Shown here: piece by piece, positions 6,570-13,175 of the stretch | Position numbering within the stretch: position 1 is the stretch's first letter | Layout: each line of letters opens with the position of its first letter | Source: DASRHG01 sp035650655 | GTDB lineage: Bacteria; Desulfobacterota; Binatia; DP-6 | NCBI GenBank assembly: GCA_035650655.1 | Contig: DASRHG010000121.1 | Coordinates: 1 to 13,980, forward strand | DNA length: 13,980 bases | Direction: 5' to 3' | The notes under the pieces: generated by a model | Database searches by the model: none | The model's input: only the letters and a program-made list of their open reading frames with translations | What the model was told of the DNA's origin: nothing | Program-made: the position numbers and the translations under genes

Positions 6570-7007
6570 ATGACGGGTTTCACGCGCTGGTTCAAGCGGC
6601 TCGGGCTCGCGCTCGCGGGGTTCCTCGTCGTCGCGCAGCTCGTCCGCCCGGCCAGGACGAACCCGCCGGTCGAGAGCGACGTCGAGGCGGCGCCCGAGGT
6701 GAAGGCGGTGCTCCGGCGCGCGTGCTACGACTGCCACTCGCACGAGACGGTGTGGCCGTGGTACGCGCGGGTCGCTCCCGTCTCGTGGCTCCTCGCGCAC
6801 GACGTGAACGAGGGCCGTCGCGAGCTCAACTACTCGCGCTGGGCGACGTACGATCCCCGCAATCGCGTGAAGAAGCTCCGGGAGACGGTGGAGGAGGTGC
6901 GCGAGGGCGAGATGCCGCCCTGGTACTACGTTCTCCTCCACCCGGACGCGCGCCTGTCGGACGCGGACCGCGCGCGGCTCGACGCGTGGGCCGCCGCGAC
7001 GCGCTGA
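6570..7007 (+). CDS. Haem-binding domain protein with one N-terminal membrane anchor
   Basis: The 145-residue product starts with a basic segment and a hydrophobic helix (about 10-25). A periplasmic domain follows with a single haem attachment motif CYDCH (52-56) and the conserved sequence HSHETVWPWYARVAP(56-70)...SWLLAHDVNEGR...LNYSRW. This is the family usually annotated as haem-binding domain-containing protein, a monohaem c-type cytochrome-like protein whose partner is generally unknown. No strong Shine-Dalgarno sequence precedes the ATG at 6570; another ATG at 6559 is out of frame. It is the only rightward gene between two leftward groups and converges on the phosphorylase gene with 33 bases between stops. 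Electron transfer is expected from the haem; the specific role is not visible. Confidence 0.85.
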   Translation: MTGFTRWFKRLGLALAGFLVVAQLVRPARTNPPVESDVEAAPEVKAVLRRACYDCHSHETVWPWYARVAPVSWLLAHDVNEGRRELNYSRWATYDPRNRVKKLRETVEEVREGEMPPWYYVLLHPDARLSDADRARLDAWAAATR

Positions 7008-7040
7008 CGGACGCCCCCTCGTCGAGCGCGCAGGGGAGAC

Positions 7041-8543
7041 CTAGAAGCCGAACGTGACGAGGTCGGGGCGGGCGGCGGCGTGGGCGCGGGCGAACTCGAG
7101 CTGCGCCTCGCTCTCGGCGTGGATCTCGAAGAGCGGCTCGCCCTGGGCGACGACGTCGCCGACCGTGCGGAGGAGGCGGACGCCGGCCGAGACGTTCGCC
7201 GGGGCCCCCGCCTGCTTCGCGATGCGGCCGATCTCCCAGCAGTCGATCTCGCGGATCCGGCCGTCGCCGGGGGCGGGGACGACGTGGACGTGCGGCGCCG
7301 CGGGCGGGAGCGGCCGCGGCCCCTGGGCGGCGACGATCCGCTCGAAGACGGCGAGGGCCTCTCCGGAGTCGAGCACGCGCTCGGCGGCGCGATAGCCGCC
7401 GCTCGGGGGCACGGCGCGCACCATTTCGAGGATTCGCGAGGCGAGGAAGAGCGATTTCTCGCGCAGGTCGGCGGGCGCGTCGGGCGCGCGGCGGAGCACC
7501 GCGAGCACGTCGAGCGCTTCGAGGCGCGGCCCGATGCCGAAGCCGACCGGCCCGTGCGCCTCGGTGACGACGACGTCCACCGCGAGCGCGACCTCGGCGG
7601 CGACGGCGTGGAAGAGCTGGACGAGTCGCGTCGCCGCCTCGGGCGAGCGGATCTTCGTGCGCGGGCCGACGGGGATGTCGATGAGCGCGTGCGTCGCGCC
7701 CGCGGTCTTCTTCTTCGCGAGGATCGAGGCGACCATCTGCGCCTCGCTGTCGATCTCCATCGGGCGCTCGACGGTGATGAGGATGTCGTCCGCGGGCGCG
7801 AGCCCGAGCGCGCCGCCCCAGGCGATGCAGCCGCCGACCCGGTCGACCACGTCCCGCAGGCGCGCGGGCGTGAGCGCCACGTCCGCGAGGACGCCCATCG
7901 TGTCCGCGGTGCCGGCCGGGCTCGTGATCGCGCGCGACGACGTCTTCGGCACGCGGACGCCGAGCGCGGCGAGGATGGGGACGACGATCATCGTCGTCCG
8001 GTTGCCCGGCACGCCGCCGATCGAGTGCTTGTCCGCGATCGGTCCCGGACCGAGCGCGAGGTGCGTGCCGCTCGCGACCATCGCGCGCGTGAGCGCGGTG
8101 ATCTCGGTCACGTCGAGGCTCCGGAGCGCGCACGCGAGCACGAACATCGAGAGCTCCACCTTCGAGTAGCGGTGGCGGACGACGTCTTCGAGGATCGCGC
8201 GGAAGGCCGCGTCGTCGAGACGCCGGCCGCCGAGCTTCGCGCGGACGAGGTCGAGGCTCGCCGACGCCGGCGCGATGGTCGCGCGCACGGCCGCGCCCTC
8301 CGGGAGGCCGAGATCGGCGAACCCGACCTCGGAGAGGCCGATCTCGTCCGCGGCGACGAATCCGTCGCGGCAGAAGTTGAGCACGCCCGTCACCTCGTGC
8401 ACGCCGCCCGCGGCGTCCGTCCCGACGACCACGACGCGGTCGAGCGGGTTGAAGCCGAGCCGTCCCGTCCGCACCGCCGCCTCGTGGATGAAGACGACGT
8501 GCTCGCGGAGCGTGTCGATGCCGAGGCGCTTCAGCCGGAACAT
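7041..8543 (-). CDS. Long-form thymidine phosphorylase / AMP phosphorylase family enzyme
   Basis: The 500-residue product belongs to the nucleoside phosphorylase-II family. The phosphate/substrate signature DKHSIGGVPGNRTT is at 171-184, and SSRAITSPAGTADTM at 202-216 is typical. The enzyme is about 60 residues longer than E. coli DeoA because of an N-terminal domain (about 1-85) like the one in archaeal AMP phosphorylase. The VPGN form of the signature also matches that branch. Two reactions are therefore possible: thymidine or uridine plus phosphate to base and (deoxy)ribose-1-phosphate, or NMP plus phosphate to base and ribose-1,5-bisphosphate. The sequence alone does not decide. Its ATG lies inside the end of the PRPP synthetase gene (13-base overlap), with no independent Shine-Dalgarno sequence, so translation is probably coupled. 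A C-terminal lipoyl/barrel-sandwich-like region (about 420-480) is as expected for the family. Confidence 0.88.
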   Translation of the reverse strand: MFRLKRLGIDTLREHVVFIHEAAVRTGRLGFNPLDRVVVVGTDAAGGVHEVTGVLNFCRDGFVAADEIGLSEVGFADLGLPEGAAVRATIAPASASLDLVRAKLGGRRLDDAAFRAILEDVVRHRYSKVELSMFVLACALRSLDVTEITALTRAMVASGTHLALGPGPIADKHSIGGVPGNRTTMIVVPILAALGVRVPKTSSRAITSPAGTADTMGVLADVALTPARLRDVVDRVGGCIAWGGALGLAPADDILITVERPMEIDSEAQMVASILAKKKTAGATHALIDIPVGPRTKIRSPEAATRLVQLFHAVAAEVALAVDVVVTEAHGPVGFGIGPRLEALDVLAVLRRAPDAPADLREKSLFLASRILEMVRAVPPSGGYRAAERVLDSGEALAVFERIVAAQGPRPLPPAAPHVHVVPAPGDGRIREIDCWEIGRIAKQAGAPANVSAGVRLLRTVGDVVAQGEPLFEIHAESEAQLEFARAHAAARPDLVTFGF

Positions 8544-9400
8544 CGCGTTTGGAGCGCGGCGGCGACGAGCGCGGCCGTCGCGATCGCGTTCGTCGGATGC
8601 GGGATCGTATCGCAGGAGACGACCCGGGTGATCCCGGCGGCGCGGAGGCGGGCGAGCGCGCCGGGCGCGAAGAGCGCGTGGACGACGACGGCCTCGACGC
8701 GAGCGACGCCGGCGCGCCGGAGCGCGCGGGCCGCCGTCGCGAGCGTCGCCCCGCTCGACGAGACGTCGTCGACGATCACCGCACGGCGCGCCGGCCGGAC
8801 GCCGGGGAGGCGGATGCGCACCCGGTCGTCGCCGAGCCGCGCCTTCGCGCCGACGACCCACGGGAGGCCCGCGGCGCACCCGACGGCCCGCAGCCAGGGT
8901 GCCGACTCCGCGTCCGGCCCGACGAGGAGGTCGGCGCCCGTCCGGCGCACCCAGGCCGCGATTGCGGGGGCGGCAGAGAGCGACCGCGACGGGCGGGAGA
9001 CCGCGTCCGCCAGGCGGCGGACGCGATGCAGGTGCGCTTCGACCGTGAGGACGCGGTCGAACGCCCGCGCGAGACACGCGCCGATCGCCCGCTGCGAGAC
9101 GGGCTCGCCCGGCCGGAAGACGGCGTCCTGGCGCATGTACGCGAGGTACGGCGCGACGAGCGTCACGCGGCGGGCCCCGGCGCGCCGGAGCGCGTCGGCC
9201 GCGAGCAGGACCTCGACGAGCTTCGCGTTCGGGTCGTGCAGCGAGCGGACGAGGATCGCCTCGCGCCCCGCGGGCGCGCGGACGCGGACCAGGCTCTCGC
9301 CGTCGGGAAAGCGATGGACCCGGACGCGTGCGCACGACGCCCCCGCGGCGCGCGCGAGGTGCCGGCCCCAGGCGTCGGTGTCCGGAAAGACGTGGATCAC
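8531..9400 (-). CDS. Ribose-phosphate pyrophosphokinase (PRPP synthetase) family protein
   Basis: The 289-residue product should convert ribose-5-phosphate and ATP to PRPP and AMP. ATP-binding FPDGE is at 31-35, PYLAYMRQD at 84-92 is followed by FRPGEPVS (95-102), and H123 lies in the catalytic histidine region. A KxR flexible-loop pair is at 186-188, and the PRPP-binding loop IVDDVSSSGATL at 209-220. The FxPGEPxS form and the short length (classical bacterial enzymes have about 315 residues) resemble the archaeal-type subclass rather than housekeeping Prs. The start is GTG at 9400, which gives the normal family N-terminus; Shine-Dalgarno is weak. It overlaps the phosphorylase gene and follows the response regulator gene by 57 bases. 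Because every cell needs a housekeeping Prs, this is probably a specialised second copy. Confidence 0.9.
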   Translation of the reverse strand: MIHVFPDTDAWGRHLARAAGASCARVRVHRFPDGESLVRVRAPAGREAILVRSLHDPNAKLVEVLLAADALRRAGARRVTLVAPYLAYMRQDAVFRPGEPVSQRAIGACLARAFDRVLTVEAHLHRVRRLADAVSRPSRSLSAAPAIAAWVRRTGADLLVGPDAESAPWLRAVGCAAGLPWVVGAKARLGDDRVRIRLPGVRPARRAVIVDDVSSSGATLATAARALRRAGVARVEAVVVHALFAPGALARLRAAGITRVVSCDTIPHPTNAIATAALVAAALQTRCSG

Positions 9401-9457
9401 GTGGGCCCGGAGACGTCCACCGGGTCGAGCGCTCCGGACGAGCGCGCGGTGCCCCCA

Positions 9458-10813
9458 TCACTCGAGGGCGATCTGGAGCTCATTCAGCTTGCGATAGAGC
9501 GACGAGAGGGAGAGGCCGAGGAGCTCCGCGGCCTTCCGTTTGTCGCGGCCCGTCCGTTCGAGCACGCTCGCGATGTGGATGCGCTCGTACGCCGCGAGCG
9601 CTTCGCGCAGGTCGTCGCCGACGGGCGGGAGCGGCCCGCTCGTCTCGCGCAGGGTGCGCGGGAGGTCGTTCGGCGTGATCCACTCGCCGTCGCCGACGAT
9701 CATGGCGTGCTCGATGACGTTGTCGAGCTCGCGGACGTTCCCCTTCCACGGCTGCGACATGAGGAGCTTCAGCGTCGCGTTGTCGACGCCGCGGTAGCTC
9801 CGCTTCATCTCGCGGTTGTGCCGGCGGACGAGATACTCGACGAGGCTCGGGATGTCCTCGCGCCGGTCGCGGACCGGCGGGAGCCGCAGCTCCATCACCG
9901 CCAGGCGGTAGTAGAGGTCCTCGCGGAAGCGGCCCTCCTCGGCCATCGCCCGGAGGTCGCGGTTGCTCGCCGCGATGATGCGGACCTCGATCGTCGCCGG
10001 CTGCGTTGCGCCCACGGGGAGGATCTCCTTCGCCTCGATCGCGCGCAGGAGCTTCGACTGGAGGCCGAGCGGCATGTCGCCGATCTCGTCGAGGAAGATC
10101 GTCCCGCCCCGGGCGCGGCTGAAGAGCCCCTCCTGCGCCGTGACGGCGCCGGTGAAGGCGCCGCGCACGTGGCCGAAGAGCTGGCTCTCGAGGAGGGTCT
10201 CGGGGATCGCGGCGCAGTTGATCGGAAGGAAGATGCGGCTCGCGACCGTGCTGTGGTGGTGGATCGTGCGTGCGACCACCTCCTTGCCCGTACCGCTCTC
10301 GCCCGTGATGAGGACCGTGCTCTGCGTCGGCGCGACCTTCTTGATGAGCGTGAAGATCTCGGCCATGGCCGCGCTCTTCCCGATCAGCTGGTCGAAGTCG
10401 TACCGCGCCTCGACCTCGCGCCGGAGCATCTGCGACTGCCAGGCGAGCGCGCGGTGGTCGAGCAGCCGCTCCACCTTCGTGAGCACGTCGTCGAAGATGA
10501 TCGGCTTCAGGAGGTAATCGGTCGCGCCGGCGCGGAGGGCGTCGATGGCCGTCTCGACGCTCGCGTGCGCCGTCATCACGAGGACGATCGTCTGCGGCGC
10601 GATCTCCCGCGCGCGACGGAGGACGGCCATGCCGTCGGCGCCCGGCATGCGGAGGTCCGTGATGACGACGGAGAAGTTGATGGCGTCGAGGGCGGCGAGC
10701 GCCGCGGCGCCGTCCCCCGCGACCTCGACCCGGTGCCCCGCGTCGCGCAGCACCTCGGCGAGGCTCTCCCGGACGCCCGGCTCGTCGTCGGCGACGAGGA
10801 TCGCCTCTCCCAT
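9458..10813 (-). CDS. NtrC-family sigma-54-dependent response regulator
   Basis: The 451-residue product has the standard three domains. The receiver (about 1-120) has acidic pocket D9/D10, phosphoacceptor Asp53, Thr81 and Lys103. The AAA+ domain (about 142-375) has Walker A GESGTGKE (171-178), an intact GAFTGA loop (218-223) that contacts sigma-54, and Walker B FLDEIGD (240-246). The C-terminus is a Fis-type helix-turn-helix (about 413-445; RKAAELLGLSLSSLYRKL). It should activate sigma-54 promoters when phosphorylated; no histidine kinase gene is in the window. The ATG at 10813 lies 12 bases after the usp stop and has no clear Shine-Dalgarno sequence, so it depends on readthrough from usp. 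The -24/-12-like site before usp (11363-11379) raises the possibility of autoregulation. Targets are not shown. Confidence 0.95.
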   Translation of the reverse strand: MGEAILVADDEPGVRESLAEVLRDAGHRVEVAGDGAAALAALDAINFSVVITDLRMPGADGMAVLRRAREIAPQTIVLVMTAHASVETAIDALRAGATDYLLKPIIFDDVLTKVERLLDHRALAWQSQMLRREVEARYDFDQLIGKSAAMAEIFTLIKKVAPTQSTVLITGESGTGKEVVARTIHHHSTVASRIFLPINCAAIPETLLESQLFGHVRGAFTGAVTAQEGLFSRARGGTIFLDEIGDMPLGLQSKLLRAIEAKEILPVGATQPATIEVRIIAASNRDLRAMAEEGRFREDLYYRLAVMELRLPPVRDRREDIPSLVEYLVRRHNREMKRSYRGVDNATLKLLMSQPWKGNVRELDNVIEHAMIVGDGEWITPNDLPRTLRETSGPLPPVGDDLREALAAYERIHIASVLERTGRDKRKAAELLGLSLSSLYRKLNELQIALE

Positions 10814-10825
10814 GCGGAGCGGATG

Positions 10826-11350
10826 CTACCGGAAGCGTCCAGGGAGCCGCAACCGACGTCCCGCCCGACGCCGCGTCCGGCGCGCGCGGCGCCGAGCCCG
10901 CCCCCCGGTCGGGCGGATCGTCAGCACGGGCACGGTCGCATGACGGACGACCTTCTCGGCGACGCTGCCGATCAGGAGGTGCGCGAGCCCGGTGCGCCCC
11001 GCCGTCGCCATCACGATGGCGTCGTGGCCGCGCGCGGCCTCCACGATGCGCAGGTAGGGATCGCCGACGACCACGCGGCACGCCACCTTCGCCGACCGCC
11101 GCGGCCCGAGCTCCCGGGCGACGAGGCGCGCGAGGCGCTGGCGCACGTCGGCGACGAGCTCGGTCGGGGGGAACCAGACGGCGCCGTCGGCGGGCGGGAA
11201 GCCGGCGACCGGCGTGAACGGCACGACGACGTGCAGCACGGTGAGGCCGCGGCCGTCGCCGCCCACGAGGTCTGCGGCGACGCGGAGAGCCTCCGAGGCC
11301 GGTTTCGAGAAGTCGTGGGGGACGAGGATGCGCCGGAAGGGGGTGGCCAT
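10826..11350 (-). CDS. Universal stress protein (UspA family) with Arg-rich C-terminal tail
   Basis: Residues 5-146 form one Usp domain: ILVPHDFS (8-15) at the nucleotide-binding start, TVLHVVVP (37-44), and the ATP-loop region MATAGRTGLAHLLIGSV (114-130), where the first Gly of the G-2x-G-9x-G(S) pattern is Ala. Usp proteins bind ATP/AMP or act as dimers that help survival under energy or oxygen stress; the exact partner varies. After the normal domain end there is an unusual tail, residues 151-174, with 14 arginines. The ATG at 11350 has an excellent GGGAGGAG ribosome binding site at 11361-11354, and an earlier in-frame ATG at 11368 would lie upstream of it. It is the first gene of the usp-regulator-prs-phosphorylase operon, 130 bases after the NodJ-like permease gene. 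Confidence 0.9.
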   Translation of the reverse strand: MATPFRRILVPHDFSKPASEALRVAADLVGGDGRGLTVLHVVVPFTPVAGFPPADGAVWFPPTELVADVRQRLARLVARELGPRRSAKVACRVVVGDPYLRIVEAARGHDAIVMATAGRTGLAHLLIGSVAEKVVRHATVPVLTIRPTGGRARRRARRTRRRAGRRLRLPGRFR

Positions 11351-11362
11351 GCGCTCCTCCCG

Positions 11363-11379
11363 ATGCAAGCGTCCGGCCA
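11363..11379 (-). promoter_or_regulatory. Candidate sigma-54 (-24/-12) promoter of the usp-regulator operon
   Basis: On the minus strand TGGCCGG, four bases, then TTGCAT gives a perfect TGGC ... TTGCAT pair with the exact sigma-54 spacing (GG at 11378-11377, GC at 11366-11365). The second gene of the operon encodes a sigma-54 activator with an intact GAFTGA, which makes a sigma-54 promoter plausible here. Against it, transcription would start near 11353, three bases before the ATG and after the ribosome binding site at 11361-11354. Confidence 0.4.
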
Positions 11380-11443
11380 GCCCGCCGCAACCCGGGACCG
11401 GCGCCCCGGCGAGGCCCTTCCGACGGCCGGGGAGGCGCGCCCG

Positions 11444-11472
11444 CGCACCGTTCCCAGGTGCGAGAACGGGCG
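11444..11472 (-). terminator. Hairpin behind the NodJ-like permease gene, possible terminator
   Basis: CCGTTC (11448-11453) and GAACGG (11464-11469) pair perfectly around a 10-base loop, and three further pairs (11444-11446 with 11470-11472) form after one bulged A. It begins 8 bases after the permease stop on the minus strand, the expected place for a transcript end. No T-run follows, so it may be a 3'-stabilising or Rho-assisted structure rather than an intrinsic terminator. The remainder of the 130-base gap holds only the candidate promoter before usp. Confidence 0.33.
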
Positions 11473-11480
11473 TGCCGTCT

Positions 11481-12242
11481 TCACACGAGCAGGCGGCGGC
11501 GCACGAGCCGCTCCGCGAGCCAGAACGCGGCCGCCGTCACGACCGCCATCCACGCGACCTCGCCCAGGAGCGACGGTGCGAGCGTGCCGGCCGCGAGCGC
11601 GCGGGCGAGGTTCACGGCGTGCGTGAGCGGCAGGCACCAGGCGACGACGCGGGCCCACGCCGGCAGGGTCACGATCGGGAAGAAGACGCCGCAGAAGAGA
11701 AACATGACGGAGAAGACGAAGGTGAAGTAGTAGTTGAAGAAGTCGTAGGAGGGCGCCTTCGCCGTCATCACCATGCCGATCGCGGCGAACATGAGCCCCA
11801 CCGCGAAGCCGAGCGGCAGGAGCAGGACCGCGAGCGGGCTCGCGAGGAGGCCGAAGGCGGCGACCAGCGCGAGTACGACGGCGACGGCGATCGTGCCCTT
11901 CGTCGCGGCCCACAAGACGTCGCCCGCGACCACGTCGGCCACCGAGCAGGGGGTCGCGAGGATCGCGGCGTACGTGTTCTGCTCGACCATCCGGGTGAAG
12001 GACCCGATCGTCGTCTCGAAGGTTGCGCTGTTCATCGCCGTGAAGGCGATGATGCCCGGCGCGAGGAAGACGGCGTACGGGACCCCGTCGATGTCCGCGA
12101 CGAAGCGGCCGAGGCCGTAGCCGATGCCGAGGAGGTAGAAGACGGGGTCGCCGAGCGCCGCGACGAAGAACGACGGGGCGAAGCGCTGCCACGACTCGAG
12201 GTCGCGACGCCAGACGCTCAAGGCTCGCAGCGTGGGACGCAT
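11481..12242 (-). CDS. ABC-2 type permease, NodJ-like
   Basis: The 253-residue product has six hydrophobic segments (about 24-45, 55-77, 108-130, 135-160, 172-192, 225-245), the ABC-2 exporter topology. The stretch FLAPGIIAFTAMNSATFETTIGSF(59-82), with a later GDVLWAATKG (107-116), is typical of NodJ-like permeases. In rhizobia NodIJ exports lipo-chitin oligosaccharide, but the same subfamily is widespread in bacteria that make no Nod factor, so the substrate here is unknown; a lipid-linked or glycolipid compound is the usual guess. The ATG at 12242 lies 3 bases after the ATPase stop, so the two genes are a coupled transporter pair. Length matches the family. Confidence 0.9.
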   Translation of the reverse strand: MRPTLRALSVWRRDLESWQRFAPSFFVAALGDPVFYLLGIGYGLGRFVADIDGVPYAVFLAPGIIAFTAMNSATFETTIGSFTRMVEQNTYAAILATPCSVADVVAGDVLWAATKGTIAVAVVLALVAAFGLLASPLAVLLLPLGFAVGLMFAAIGMVMTAKAPSYDFFNYYFTFVFSVMFLFCGVFFPIVTLPAWARVVAWCLPLTHAVNLARALAAGTLAPSLLGEVAWMAVVTAAAFWLAERLVRRRLLV

Positions 12243-12245
12243 GCG

Positions 12246-13166
12246 CTAGTCCCGGAGCGCGTGCCCGGTGAGGGTGAGGAACACGTCCTCGAGCGTCGCC
12301 CGCCGCCGCGTGAAGTCGAGACCGTCGAGCGCGTCGCGCGACGGCTCGGCCGCGCCGCTCTGGACGTAGAGATAGAGGACGCCGCCGACGCGCTCGCTCC
12401 GCCACGCGCCCGTCGCGAGGCGCGCCGCGTGCGCGTCGGCGTCGGGGCGACCGTCGAGGTAGACCTCCACCACCTCGGCGCCCACGTGGTGCGCGATGAG
12501 CGCGGTCGGCGCGCCCTCCGCGACGATCCGGCCGCCGTCCATGATGATGAGGCGGTCGCAGAGCTGCGCGGCCTCCTCCATGTAGTGGGTCGTGAGCAGG
12601 ATGGTCGTGCCCTGGCGCTTCAAGCTCCGCACGCGCTCCCACACGAGGCGGCGGGCCTGCGGATCGAGCCCCGTCGTCGGCTCGTCGAGGACGAGGAGCG
12701 CGGGCTCGTTCAGGAGGGCCCGGGCGAGCATCAGGCGCCGCTTCATCCCGCCCGAGAGGCTCTTGATGCGCTCGTGGCGATGCTCCTCGAGCTCGGCGAA
12801 CCGGACGAGCCGCTCCGCGCGCTCGGCCGCCGCGTCGGCCGGAATGCCGAAGTAGCGCGCGTAGACGAGCAGGTTCCGCTCGACCGAGAGGTCGGGGTCG
12901 AGGCTCTCCTCCTGCTGCACGATGCCGAGCCGCGCCTTGATCTCCGCGTGGTGGGCGGGCGTCATGGGGCGCCCGAGGACGGTGAGCGTGCCGCTCGTCG
13001 GCGGCGAGAAGCCCGTCACCATCTTGATGGTCGTCGTCTTGCCGGCGCCGTTCGGGCCGAGGAGGCCGACGCATTCGCCCGACTCGACCGCGAACCTCAC
13101 GCGGTCGACGGCGAGACGGGCGCCGTAGCGCTTCGTGAGGTCGTGGGCTTCGACGACGGCGGGCAC
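12246..13166 (-). CDS. ABC transporter ATPase, NodI-like
   Basis: The 306-residue product carries Walker A GPNGAGKT (37-44), Q-loop (IVQQEE, 82-87), signature LSGGM (137-141), Walker B LLVLDEP (157-163) and switch His194. A C-terminal extension (about 228-306; ATLEDVFLTLTGHALRD) is common in the DrrA/NodI branch. It should energise the adjacent NodJ-like permease at the inner membrane. The start is a GTG at 13166, which gives the family N-terminus; no strong Shine-Dalgarno sequence is visible, consistent with coupling to the DUF255 gene that ends 9 bases upstream. Length equals typical NodI. The transported substrate cannot be read from the sequence. Confidence 0.93.
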   Translation of the reverse strand: MPAVVEAHDLTKRYGARLAVDRVRFAVESGECVGLLGPNGAGKTTTIKMVTGFSPPTSGTLTVLGRPMTPAHHAEIKARLGIVQQEESLDPDLSVERNLLVYARYFGIPADAAAERAERLVRFAELEEHRHERIKSLSGGMKRRLMLARALLNEPALLVLDEPTTGLDPQARRLVWERVRSLKRQGTTILLTTHYMEEAAQLCDRLIIMDGGRIVAEGAPTALIAHHVGAEVVEVYLDGRPDADAHAARLATGAWRSERVGGVLYLYVQSGAAEPSRDALDGLDFTRRRATLEDVFLTLTGHALRD

Positions 13167-13175
13167 CGGGCGATC

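Noticed and set aside
7015..7036. CCCCT/AGGGG inverted repeat between the convergent haem-binding and phosphorylase genes.
   Set aside because: Five pairs, a 12-base loop and no T-run; could be chance.
8549..11626. Very long rightward open frame (about 1000 codons), and similar long rightward frames at 2340-4643, 4742-6220 and 7080-9497.
   Set aside because: All are antisense to well-conserved genes and give charged low-complexity protein (Arg/Glu/Asp/Ala). High GC content suppresses stops.
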